DNA from: CBDFLA01 sp965248915 | GTDB taxonomy: Bacteria > Pseudomonadota > Alphaproteobacteria > M2410 | Assembly: GCA_965248915.1 (NCBI GenBank) | Contig: OZ252216.1 | Span: forward strand, 3,100,001 to 3,164,000 | Reading direction: 5' to 3' | Length of the DNA: 64,000 nt | Notes under the pieces: generated by a model | What the model was told of the DNA's origin: nothing | What the model saw: only the letters and a program-made list of their open reading frames with translations | The model's database searches: none | In this document: one piece after another, positions 54,325 to 62,458 of the stretch | Layout of the letters: every line of letters begins with the position of its first letter | How positions within the stretch are numbered: position 1 is the stretch's first letter | Position numbers and translations under genes: made by a program

Positions 54325-54870
54325 ATGGATCTTTTGCTGACCCCACGTTCAGGTTTGGAAAAGAAGATTGCGGAGATTGTGGCCCCCTCAATTGAGGACT
54401 TGGGCTTCGATTTGGTGCGTTTGCGACTGATGGGTGGTGAGCGCAAGACCTTGCAAATTATGGCCGAACGCCCTGATGGCACCATGAACGTCGATGACTG
54501 CGCGAAAGTAAGTCGCGCGATCTCGGCCATTTTGGATGTCGAGGATCCGATTTCAAGCGAATACAGTCTTGAAGTGTCATCCCCGGGGATCGCAAGGCCT
54601 TTGGTCAGGCGTCGCGACTTTGAACGCTACAAAGGTCATGTTGCGAAGATTGAATTAAATGAGATGATTGATGGTCGAAAGCGCTTTCGCGGAACCATCG
54701 ATGGTGTTGAAGGAGATCACATATTGATCGCCGCTGAAGATGATATGAATGAGAGTGGCGAGGAGATGGTCTGGGGTCTGCCCTTCGATCAGATCGCCGA
54801 AGCCCGTCTCGTAATGACCGATGAGTTGCTGGCCGAAGCGGCAGCGACCGACAGCCAAGATACGGAGTAG
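54325..54870 (+). CDS. rimP: Ribosome maturation factor RimP
   Basis: Assists 30S subunit assembly in the cytosol. The 181-residue protein has IEDLGFDLVRLRLMGGERKTLQIMAERPDG and MNVDDCAKVSRAISAILDVED, followed by EVSSPGIARPLVRRRDFERYKG, the RimP signature. GGAAAG precedes the ATG. It heads the rimP-nusA-ylxR-infB cluster and nusA follows three bases after its stop. Confidence 0.96.
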   Translation: MDLLLTPRSGLEKKIAEIVAPSIEDLGFDLVRLRLMGGERKTLQIMAERPDGTMNVDDCAKVSRAISAILDVEDPISSEYSLEVSSPGIARPLVRRRDFERYKGHVAKIELNEMIDGRKRFRGTIDGVEGDHILIAAEDDMNESGEEMVWGLPFDQIAEARLVMTDELLAEAAATDSQDTE

Positions 54871-54873
54871 AAA

Positions 54874-56544
54874 ATGGCAGCCGTTAGTGCAAATAGATTA
54901 GAACTTCTTCAAATCGCCGATGCAGTGGCGAGAGAGAAGTCGATCGATCGGGAAATCGTGTTGACCGCAATGGAAGACGCAATCCAGAAAGCTGCCAGAT
55001 CCCGTTACGGCGCGGAGAACGAAATTCGAACGCAAATCGATCGCAAGACAGGCGAAATCGTCTTGAACCGATTGCTCGAAGTGGTCGAGGAAGTGACCAT
55101 TCCCGCAATCCAGATTTCGTTGAGCGATGCGCAAGCGCGAAATCCAGAAGCGATCCTTGGCGACTATATGATGGAGCCGCTCCCTCCCGTCGATTTCGGA
55201 CGCATTGCAACCCAGACCGCAAAGCAGGTGATTGTGCAAAAGGTGCGGGATGCGGAGCGTGAGCGTCAGTACGAAGAATATAAAGAAAAGGTCGGGGAAA
55301 TCGTTCACGGTGTCGTAAAGCGTGTCGAATATGGCAACGTCATCGTTGATCTAGGCCGCGCTGAAGCCATTGCACGGCGCGATGAGCTTCTGCCTCGTGA
55401 GTCGTTTCGCAATCAGGACCGCATTCGAGCCTTTATCTATGATGTGCGCCGGGAACAGCGCGGGCCTCAGATCTTTCTCTCGCGGACCCACCCCGAATTG
55501 ATGGCCAAGTTGTTTGCTCAAGAAGTGCCGGAAATTTATGACGGCATCATCGAAATCAAAGGCGTGGCGAGGGATCCGGGCAGCCGTGCAAAGATTGCCG
55601 TGCTGTCAAATGACGGCTCCATTGACCCCGTCGGCGCTTGTGTGGGTATGCGCGGCAGCCGCGTCCAAGCGGTCGTCAATGAATTGCAGGGCGAGAAGAT
55701 CGACATTATTCAGTGGTCTCCAGATCCAGCCACCTTCATCGTCAATGCACTTGCACCGGCGGAAGTTGTGAAAGTGGTGCTCGACGAAGACGCTCAGCGG
55801 ATCGAAGTGGTGGTACCGGACGATCAACTGTCGCTTGCGATTGGCCGTCGTGGCCAAAATGTTCGTCTTGCCTCACAGCTCACCGGTTGGGATATCGATA
55901 TTCTAACAGAAGCTGAAGAATCTGAGCGTCGCCAAGAAGAATTCCGTGTTCGCAGTGAGATGTTCATAAAAAACCTCGACGTTGATGAAGTCATCGCCCA
56001 ATTGCTTGTCTCTGAGGGTTTCGCGGCCATCGAAGAAGTGGCTTACGTTGAACTCGAAGAACTTTCCGACATTCAAGGCTTTGATGAAGAAACAGCCCTA
56101 GAGTTGCAAACCAGGGCGCGCGAAAACTTGGAAGCCAAAGAACAAGAGCATGACAACAAGCGCAAAGAACTGGGCGTTGCCGACGATCTAACCGAGATTG
56201 AGGGATTGACCGCCGCCATGATGGTCGCTCTCGGCGAGAACGACGTCAAATCGATAGAAGATCTCGCAGGATGTGCAACCGACGACCTTATCGGCTGGTA
56301 CGAAACCGTGGACGGTGAGCGTCAACGCATGGCGGGCTTCCTGGATGACTTTGATTTGGTGGCAGATCAAGCCAACGAGATGATCATGAAGGCGCGCATA
56401 AAGGCTGGATGGATCACCGAAGAAGATCTTAAAGAAGAGGTGCAAGAGGAGATCGTCGAGGAAGCTGTCGAACCGGAAGCCGTTGAAGAAGTGGTCGAAA
56501 AACGGACCTTGTCACCGATTAACGCGCCGGAAGCTGGCGCGTAA
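54874..56544 (+). CDS. nusA: Transcription termination/antitermination protein NusA
   Basis: RNA-polymerase-binding factor for pausing, termination and antitermination. The 556-residue protein has the N-terminal domain (1-125), S1 domain (about 135-200, VGEIVHGVVKRVEYGNVIVDL), two KH domains (about 200-345, including GACVGMRGSRVQAVVNEL and LAIGRRGQNVRLASQL) and C-terminal acidic repeats (about 365-500) ending in a low-complexity acidic tail. GGAG lies six bases before the start. Confidence 0.97.
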   Translation: MAAVSANRLELLQIADAVAREKSIDREIVLTAMEDAIQKAARSRYGAENEIRTQIDRKTGEIVLNRLLEVVEEVTIPAIQISLSDAQARNPEAILGDYMMEPLPPVDFGRIATQTAKQVIVQKVRDAERERQYEEYKEKVGEIVHGVVKRVEYGNVIVDLGRAEAIARRDELLPRESFRNQDRIRAFIYDVRREQRGPQIFLSRTHPELMAKLFAQEVPEIYDGIIEIKGVARDPGSRAKIAVLSNDGSIDPVGACVGMRGSRVQAVVNELQGEKIDIIQWSPDPATFIVNALAPAEVVKVVLDEDAQRIEVVVPDDQLSLAIGRRGQNVRLASQLTGWDIDILTEAEESERRQEEFRVRSEMFIKNLDVDEVIAQLLVSEGFAAIEEVAYVELEELSDIQGFDEETALELQTRARENLEAKEQEHDNKRKELGVADDLTEIEGLTAAMMVALGENDVKSIEDLAGCATDDLIGWYETVDGERQRMAGFLDDFDLVADQANEMIMKARIKAGWITEEDLKEEVQEEIVEEAVEPEAVEEVVEKRTLSPINAPEAGA

Positions 56545-56565
56545 GTTCGGTGCGGGAGTTGTCAC

Positions 56566-57210
56566 ATGAGTTCGTCCAAGCAAACGGCGCGCAAGTGCCT
56601 GGCAACCGGTGATGTAAAGCCAAAGACCGATCTCATTCGCTTTGTGGTTAGCCCTGACGGAAAACTTACGCCAGACCTGGCGGGCAAATTGCCGGGTCGC
56701 GGCCTATGGGTGAGCGCAGACCCCGCCTGTCTAGAGAAAGCGATTTCCAAGAACCTCTTTGCGCGCGCAGCCCGTGAGAAAGTTGAGATTGATGAAGGCC
56801 TCCTCAAGCAGATTGAGGCCCTGTTGTTAGACCGAGCCCAATCAGCTGTGAGCATGGCGCGCCGGTCTGGTTCTGTTGTTGCAGGATTCGTCAAAGTCGA
56901 AGCAGAACTGCGCCGAGCCCCGCCCCTTGCACTCCTTGAGGCTTCCGACGGTGCGGCGGATGGAAGGCGTAAGCTGACAAATCTCGCCAAAGCATGGCAA
57001 AATGATCAAAAATCGCAGATTTCCGTGATCGGATGCCTCTCCTCAAGTGAATTGGGTTTGGCATTTGGACGTGGAAGTGTGATACATGCTGCCCTGACGA
57101 ATACAGGTGCAGGAAACAAGGCACTCGCTGAACTTCGGAGACTTGAAGGGTTTAGGCCAATGAAACCTTCAGCAAGGGATAATGACCGCCCGAAGACACA
57201 CGCCAGCTAG
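56566..57210 (+). CDS. YlxR (DUF448) RNA-binding protein fused to an L7Ae-like domain
   Basis: 214-residue protein of the nusA-infB operon. The N-terminal DUF448/YlxR domain (about 5-80) has RKCLATGDVKPKTDLIRFVVSP and LPGRGLWVSADPACLEKAI. A second domain (about 85-190), with AQSAVSMARRSGSVVAGFVKVE, resembles the L7Ae/L30e RNA-binding fold, a common fusion in Alphaproteobacteria. YlxR homologues have been linked to RNase P in other bacteria; that role is not shown here. Confidence 0.9.
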   Translation: MSSSKQTARKCLATGDVKPKTDLIRFVVSPDGKLTPDLAGKLPGRGLWVSADPACLEKAISKNLFARAAREKVEIDEGLLKQIEALLLDRAQSAVSMARRSGSVVAGFVKVEAELRRAPPLALLEASDGAADGRRKLTNLAKAWQNDQKSQISVIGCLSSSELGLAFGRGSVIHAALTNTGAGNKALAELRRLEGFRPMKPSARDNDRPKTHAS

Positions 57211-57253
57211 ATGTTTCAGCGTGCCGAAGCGGAAAAAGTAGACGACCGAATGT

Positions 57254-57272
57254 GCCCGGATTTCAACCGGGC
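57254..57272 (+). promoter_or_regulatory. Hairpin just upstream of the infB ribosome-binding site
   Basis: GCCCGG (57254-57259) and CCGGGC (57267-57272) form a perfect six-base stem. The Shine-Dalgarno AAGGA (57275-57279) begins two bases later. A stem this close could tune access of ribosomes, but a chance inverted repeat is possible. Confidence 0.35.
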
Positions 57273-57283
57273 GAAAGGATAGA

Positions 57284-59851
57284 ATGAGCGATAATAACGA
57301 GACAGGCGACAACACCCCATCAGGCGAGCGCAAGCCGCTCCGCCTAAAAGGTGGCACTTTGGGTGCAGGGACTGTGAGGCAGAATTTCTCTCACGGTCGC
57401 ACCAAGTCTGTTGTTGTCGAAAAAAGACGCAAACGCGTCATCGCTCCAAAGGACGGTGCCAAGAAACCGGAAGAACAAGAAGCAGCACCCGTCGAGGCGC
57501 CGAAAGAGGCGAAGCAAACGCCTGACGCCGCTCCTGAAGCAGATAAGAGCGGCGCGGTTCTGCGCACATTGACGGAGACAGAAAAACAGGCCCGTGCTGT
57601 CGCTGTGGAAGAAGCTAAGGTTCGTGAAGAAGAAGACCGCAAACAAGCAGTCGTTGATGCAAAACGTCGCGAAGAAGAAGAAAAAGTCCAGGCCGCCCAG
57701 CGAGCCGAGGTAGAAAAACAAGCTACGGAAGAAGCTGCCCGGTTAGCCATTGAAATGGAAGCCAAAGCTCAAGCGGAAGAAAAATCAGGTCGCCGCGCCA
57801 TGAAGGCTGAAGAGCCGAGCGCCAAAGCGACCCCTGCCACAGCAGACGAGGGTGCGAAAGCACGCCGCAAGGCCCAAGACGAAGAAAGCGTTGCCCGCTC
57901 CAAACGCAAGACCGGCACTACGAAACAGCCCGCCCGCCCTCGGTCAGAACCGCGCCGTCGTGCCGGTAAACTCACCATCGCGCGCGCTCTTGATGATAAT
58001 GAGCGGACCCGTTCACTGGCGGCAATGCGCCGCGCTCGCGAGAAGGAACGTCGCGAGGCACGCGGCATCGTCGAAGCGCCAAAACAGGTTTTCCGCGAAG
58101 TTACAATTCCAGAGACCATCACAATTCGCGATTTGGCGGACCGTATGGCAACCCGGTCCGTGGACCTTGTGAAAGTTATGATGAAGCAAGGAACCATGGC
58201 GACGGTCAATGATGTGGTTGACGCTGACACAGCCCAACTTCTCGCTGAAGAATTTGGCCACACCGTCAAGCGTGTCGCAGAATCCGACGTTGAAGAAGGC
58301 TTGATGGGTCCGGAAGATGATGAGGCAACGCTTGTTGCGCGCGCACCCGTGGTGACCGTGATGGGCCACGTCGATCACGGCAAGACATCGCTGCTTGATG
58401 CGATCCGCCAAGACGACGTTGCTGCTGGCGAAGCCGGTGGGATTACCCAACATATTGGCGCTTATCAGGTATCCTTGGAAAGCGGTCAGAAGATCACATT
58501 CTTGGACACACCAGGTCACGCAGCGTTTACAGAAATGCGGGCGCGCGGCGCCAAAGTCACTGACATTGTCGTGCTTGTGGTGGCCGGAGACGACGGCGTC
58601 ATGCCGCAAACCGTTGAAGCGCTTAATCACGCGAAAGCAGCTGAAGTTCCGATCATTATCGCCATCAATAAGATGGACAAGCCCGGTGCAGACGCCAACC
58701 GTGTGAAGCAAGAACTCCTGCAGCACGAGCTTGTCGTCGAAGACATGGGCGGCGACATTCAGACCGTTGAGGTTTCCGCAATTCAAAAGACCGGTCTTGC
58801 CGAACTTGAAGAATCCATTCTGCTGCAGGCGGAAATTTTGGAATTGAAAGCCAACCCAAACCGCAATGCGGTGGGGTCGGTTGTCGAAGCCAAACTGGAC
58901 AAAGGTCGCGGACCAATCGCGACCGTTCTCATTCAGCGTGGAACATTGCGCAATGGCGATGTTTTCGTATCCGGTTCTGAATGGGGCAAGGTGCGCGCCA
59001 TGTTAAACGATCGCGGCGAGAACGTTGAGGAATCAGGTCCCGCCGTCCCTGTCGAAGTCTTGGGGATAAACGGAACGCCATTGGCCGGTGACGATTTCGT
59101 CGTTGTCGAAAGCGAAGCCAGGGCGCGTGAGATCGCTGGTTACCGAGAGCGCAAAGAGCGCGACGCGAAATCCGCGGCCTCCACGACCCAGCGTGGCAGC
59201 CTTGAACAAATGCTCGAGCAGCTCAAAGAAACCGATGCCAAAGAAGTACCCCTCGTGATCAAAGCCGATGTGCAGGGATCTGTTGAAGCAATTGTTGGAG
59301 CGTTCGACAACCTCTCGACCGACGAAGTGATGGCAAAAGCCATCCATAGAGCTGTTGGCGGGATTACCGAATCTGATGTCATTCTGGCCAAGGCAAGTAC
59401 AGCGCCCATCATCGGGTTCAATGTGCGTGCCAATCGACAGGCCCGTGACATGGCGGATCGTGAAAGTGTCGAAATTCGTTACTACTCAGTGATTTACGAC
59501 TTGGTCGACGACGTGAAGGCTGCCATGTCCGGTCTTCTTGAACCGACCATTCGCGAGCACTTCTTGGGCAATGCGGAGATCCGGGAGGTCTTTAACGTCT
59601 CCAAAGTCGGCCGGGTGGCGGGGTGTCTGGTCACAGAAGGCCAAGTCAAACGAGGTTCAAAAGTTCGACTTATTCGCGACGATGTCGTCATTCACGAAGG
59701 TACATTGTCTACATTGAAGCGTTTCAAGGACGAAGTCCGGGATGTTCAAAGCGGCCAAGAGTGCGGTATGGCCTTTGAAAATTACCAAGACATCCAAAAA
59801 GGCGATGTTATCGAGTGCTTTGACGTCGAAGAGATCGCACGGACGCTGTAA
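57284..59851 (+). CDS. infB: Translation initiation factor IF-2
   Basis: GTPase that places initiator tRNA on the 30S subunit. The 855-residue protein has a short N-terminal motif, a long charged alanine/glutamate/lysine-rich linker (about 50-245), the IF2_N domain (about 270-325), the G domain with G1 GHVDHGKT (361-368), DTPGHAAF and NKMD, and C-terminal domains ending in GQECGMAFENYQDIQKGDVIECF. Length is normal for the class. Confidence 0.98.
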   Translation: MSDNNETGDNTPSGERKPLRLKGGTLGAGTVRQNFSHGRTKSVVVEKRRKRVIAPKDGAKKPEEQEAAPVEAPKEAKQTPDAAPEADKSGAVLRTLTETEKQARAVAVEEAKVREEEDRKQAVVDAKRREEEEKVQAAQRAEVEKQATEEAARLAIEMEAKAQAEEKSGRRAMKAEEPSAKATPATADEGAKARRKAQDEESVARSKRKTGTTKQPARPRSEPRRRAGKLTIARALDDNERTRSLAAMRRAREKERREARGIVEAPKQVFREVTIPETITIRDLADRMATRSVDLVKVMMKQGTMATVNDVVDADTAQLLAEEFGHTVKRVAESDVEEGLMGPEDDEATLVARAPVVTVMGHVDHGKTSLLDAIRQDDVAAGEAGGITQHIGAYQVSLESGQKITFLDTPGHAAFTEMRARGAKVTDIVVLVVAGDDGVMPQTVEALNHAKAAEVPIIIAINKMDKPGADANRVKQELLQHELVVEDMGGDIQTVEVSAIQKTGLAELEESILLQAEILELKANPNRNAVGSVVEAKLDKGRGPIATVLIQRGTLRNGDVFVSGSEWGKVRAMLNDRGENVEESGPAVPVEVLGINGTPLAGDDFVVVESEARAREIAGYRERKERDAKSAASTTQRGSLEQMLEQLKETDAKEVPLVIKADVQGSVEAIVGAFDNLSTDEVMAKAIHRAVGGITESDVILAKASTAPIIGFNVRANRQARDMADRESVEIRYYSVIYDLVDDVKAAMSGLLEPTIREHFLGNAEIREVFNVSKVGRVAGCLVTEGQVKRGSKVRLIRDDVVIHEGTLSTLKRFKDEVRDVQSGQECGMAFENYQDIQKGDVIECFDVEEIARTL

Positions 59852-59919
59852 TATTTGCTCTGATCCAGGTTTGGTCCTAAAATGCGCACCTCCTTATGGG
59901 ACATGGGTGGGGGTAAGAT

Positions 59920-60468
59920 ATGGCTGAACCGGCTTTAAAGCTGAGCTTCAAATTCCAGCAAGACGATTTTCGTAGTTTCTTCAGACAGACCAACCGTTCG
60001 TCGCATTCGGTCGGTTATCTCATCGTCTCTACATTGATTTTGTTGCTGTTTTTGGCAGGCTTTGTATTCGCCAGTGGCTCAATTCTGACCGGCTTCTCAA
60101 CCGACGCGACCATGATGTACGCAAGTCTCGCGGTGCTATCCTTGGCCATGATTGGCATCTATTTGATGATTGCGAGATGGTTGCGAACCCGTTTTCAAAT
60201 CCGCACCCTCAAAGGCCACAACAACTTGCTTCGGCCAATCTCGTTTGAAATCGCCACCAATGGTATTTCGACCGACGATGGTCTGACCAAGGCTTGGTAT
60301 GATTGGAAAGCCTTCGAAGGGGTCGAAATCACGGATGATGCGGTGCTTTTGTTTCTCGATCCTGTTCGCGCGGTGATTGTACCAAGGCGCGTTCTTGGCG
60401 ACGAAAGCAAGGTTAAGAGCTTCAAAGCAAACATCGACTCCATGATTGCCGCCGCCCAAAGGGCTTGA
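59920..60468 (+). CDS. Two-helix membrane protein, YcxB-like
   Basis: 182-residue protein with two transmembrane helices (about 34-54 and 66-86) and a cytoplasmic C-terminal domain. LLRPISFEIATNGISTDDGLTKAWYDWKAFEGVEITDDAVLLFLDP resembles the YcxB-like domain, whose function is not known. It is inserted between infB and rbfA, which are usually adjacent. GGGGGT precedes the ATG at five bases. The gene is rightward like its neighbours and may be co-transcribed. Confidence 0.75.
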   Translation: MAEPALKLSFKFQQDDFRSFFRQTNRSSHSVGYLIVSTLILLLFLAGFVFASGSILTGFSTDATMMYASLAVLSLAMIGIYLMIARWLRTRFQIRTLKGHNNLLRPISFEIATNGISTDDGLTKAWYDWKAFEGVEITDDAVLLFLDPVRAVIVPRRVLGDESKVKSFKANIDSMIAAAQRA

Positions 60469-60495
60469 CCCAGAAAGCACGGTCCTATAGTCAGC

Positions 60496-60545
60496 GGCCT
60501 CCATTATGGTGAGGCCAAGCTAGGCCGTCTCCATTTCGCTTGGCC
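60496..60545 (+). promoter_or_regulatory. Overlapping alternative hairpins in the rbfA leader
   Basis: GGCCTC (60496-60501) pairs with GAGGCC (60511-60516), while GGCCAAGC (60513-60520) pairs with GCTTGGCC (60538-60545). The two stems share bases 60513-60516 and cannot form together. Such a layout can switch gene expression; no known riboswitch or thermosensor is recognised. Confidence 0.35.
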
Positions 60546-60586
60546 CGTCTGGCCGCGGAACGGGGTCCCGACTAAACTGAGAGATC

Positions 60587-61009
60587 ATGTCGAAACGGTT
60601 TCAATCCAACAAAGGTCCAAGCCAACGTCAATTGCGGGTTGGCGAGGTCATCCGTCATACTTTGTCGGAGATTTTGGCGCGCGGCGACGTGCGGGATCCG
60701 GCACTTGTGGGTGTTTCGGTGACAGTGACCGAAGTGCGACCCAGTCCTGATATGCGTAACGCTACCGTCTTTTGCTCCCCCTTAGGAGGTCAACACGAAG
60801 AAGAGGTGGTTGACGGGCTGAACCGATGCCGTGCTTACTTACGTGGCCAAGTCGGTCATGCGGTTTCGCTCAAGTTCACCCCGCAACTGACGTTTCTGCT
60901 TGATCGTTCCTTTGATGAGGCCGAGCATATCGGTGATCTTCTGCGCTCCACCGAAGTCGCCAGAGATTTGGGCGCAGAGTTCCAAGAAACCGACACGGAT
61001 ATTGAATAG
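60587..61009 (+). CDS. rbfA: 30S ribosome-binding factor RbfA
   Basis: Cold-associated 30S maturation factor binding near the 5' end of 16S rRNA. The 140-residue KH-like protein has RQLRVGEVIRHTLSEILARGDVRDP, VSVTVTEVRPSPDMRNATVFCSPLGG and KFTPQLTFLLDRSFDEAEHIGDLL, all typical. It is followed by truB after six bases. A structured leader lies in front. Confidence 0.96.
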   Translation: MSKRFQSNKGPSQRQLRVGEVIRHTLSEILARGDVRDPALVGVSVTVTEVRPSPDMRNATVFCSPLGGQHEEEVVDGLNRCRAYLRGQVGHAVSLKFTPQLTFLLDRSFDEAEHIGDLLRSTEVARDLGAEFQETDTDIE

Positions 61010-61015
61010 CCACTC

Positions 61016-61981
61016 ATGGGCAGGCGGAAAAAAGGGGATCCTATCAACGGGTGGGTCGTCATCGACAAACCGCTAGAGATCACCTCAACCCAAGTGGTTG
61101 GCCGCGTCCGGCGTATCTTCAATGCCCAAAAAGTTGGCCATGCCGGAACACTGGATCCTTTAGCAACGGGGGTTTTGCCTATCGCATTGGGTGAAGCCAC
61201 CAAGACCATTCCTTTCGCTCAAAACGGCAAGAAGACATACCGGTTCGTGGTGAAATGGGGCGAGGCCACTGAGACCGATGATCGAGAAGGCACTGTGACG
61301 CAATCGAGTGCTGTACGACCCAATCAAGAGGGCATCGCTCTCGCCCTGGCGAAGTTTCAAGGCAAGATTGAGCAAGTCCCCCCAATTTACTCTGCCATTA
61401 AAGTCGATGGTCGTCGTTCCTACGACTTGGCACGCCAAGGTCAGACGCCTGAACTCAAACCTCGGATCGTGGAAATCGAAGACTTTCACCTCGAGAAGAT
61501 CATGGACAGCGACCATGCGGCCTTCCAAGTTGAGTGCGCCAAGGGAACCTATGTTAGGTCGCTGGCACGAGATTTGGCGCGGGAATTGGGGACTTTTGGC
61601 CATGTAACCGACCTTCGACGAACTGCGGTTGGGGGCTTCTTAGAGACCCAAGCGATTTCGCTGGAATTGCTAGACGAGTTGAGCCATAGTGCGCGCGCTT
61701 TCGAGCACCTCCTTCCGGTTCAGACCGTGCTGGACGACATCCCGGCCCTGGCCGTAACCGGAAAAGAGGCAGCCTGCTTAAGGCAGGGCCAAGCGATTTC
61801 TATTGTTGGCAAAGCAATTGAGGTGGGTAACGGCCTCGATCCCCTTGTCGGTAAGACAGCGTCCAACCCCGTGGTTGCCCCCGTGGTCGCCATGGAAGAG
61901 GAAGGTCAAACCAAAAGACCGGTCGCCATCGGCCGGATCGTTGATGAGGTGTTTCATCCGTCCCGCGTTTTTAACTTATGA
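61016..61981 (+). CDS. truB: tRNA pseudouridine55 synthase TruB
   Basis: Makes pseudouridine 55 in the T-loop of tRNAs. The 321-residue protein has the catalytic aspartate D47 in GHAGTLDPLATG, preceded by GWVVIDKPLEITSTQVVGRVRR, and later YRFVVKWGEATETDDREG, IPPIYSA-type QVPPIYSAIKVDGRRSYDLAR and CAKGTYVRSLARDLARELG. It lies between rbfA and rpsO in the expected order. Confidence 0.97.
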   Translation: MGRRKKGDPINGWVVIDKPLEITSTQVVGRVRRIFNAQKVGHAGTLDPLATGVLPIALGEATKTIPFAQNGKKTYRFVVKWGEATETDDREGTVTQSSAVRPNQEGIALALAKFQGKIEQVPPIYSAIKVDGRRSYDLARQGQTPELKPRIVEIEDFHLEKIMDSDHAAFQVECAKGTYVRSLARDLARELGTFGHVTDLRRTAVGGFLETQAISLELLDELSHSARAFEHLLPVQTVLDDIPALAVTGKEAACLRQGQAISIVGKAIEVGNGLDPLVGKTASNPVVAPVVAMEEEGQTKRPVAIGRIVDEVFHPSRVFNL

Positions 61982-62015
61982 AGCGCATGTCGCTTCAAAC
62001 TGTAGGAGAACCTCG

Positions 62016-62285
62016 ATGTCGATTAGTGCTGAGCGAAAACAAGAGCTCATCAAAGAATACGCCGCCAAAGATGGCGACACCGGCTCGCCGGAAGTTCAAG
62101 TAGCGATCCTGAGCGAACGAATCTCAAATCTTACCGGGCATTTCAAAAGTCACGCCAAGGACAATCACTCCCGGCGTGGATTGATCAAGCTCGTCTCCCA
62201 ACGTCGACGCCTTTTGGACTATCTGAAAGAAAAAGACCAAAAGCGCTACGACGAGATCATTAAGCGGCTGAGTCTACGTCGCTAG
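62016..62285 (+). CDS. rpsO: 30S ribosomal protein S15
   Basis: Primary 16S rRNA-binding protein of the platform. It has exactly 89 residues, the family norm. KDGDTGSPEVQVAILSERI, LTGHFKSHAKDNHSRRGLIKLVSQRRRLLDYL and the terminal RYDEIIKRLSLRR are standard. AGGAG lies seven bases before the ATG, which fixes the start although the frame is open upstream. Confidence 0.98.
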   Translation: MSISAERKQELIKEYAAKDGDTGSPEVQVAILSERISNLTGHFKSHAKDNHSRRGLIKLVSQRRRLLDYLKEKDQKRYDEIIKRLSLRR

Positions 62286-62395
62286 TAATCACGCTTGCAA
62301 ATTGGGAAAGGAAGACGGTCAAACAGATGAACGGTTTGGCCGGCTTTGTCGTTGGGTAATCTGACGACGCTTGAGGTGAGGTCTTCATGGGGAAG

Positions 62396-62422
62396 GCAAG
62401 CCTCGAAAGAGAGGCGTCTTGC
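62396..62422 (+). promoter_or_regulatory. Hairpin in the pnp leader (candidate RNase III/PNPase autocontrol site)
   Basis: GCAAG-CCTC (62396-62404) pairs with GAGG (62411-62414) and, after a three-base bulge, CTTGC (62418-62422). It lies 36 bases before pnp. In E. coli a leader stem of pnp is cut by RNase III and then degraded by PNPase as autocontrol; this hairpin is in the right place but is shorter. Confidence 0.45.
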
Positions 62423-62458
62423 AATACGGTGAGGCGCCAACCATTAAGGAAAGAACGA

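Noticed and set aside
58013..58786. Minus-strand open frame opposite infB
   Set aside because: Antisense to the IF-2 G domain, with no domain of its own.
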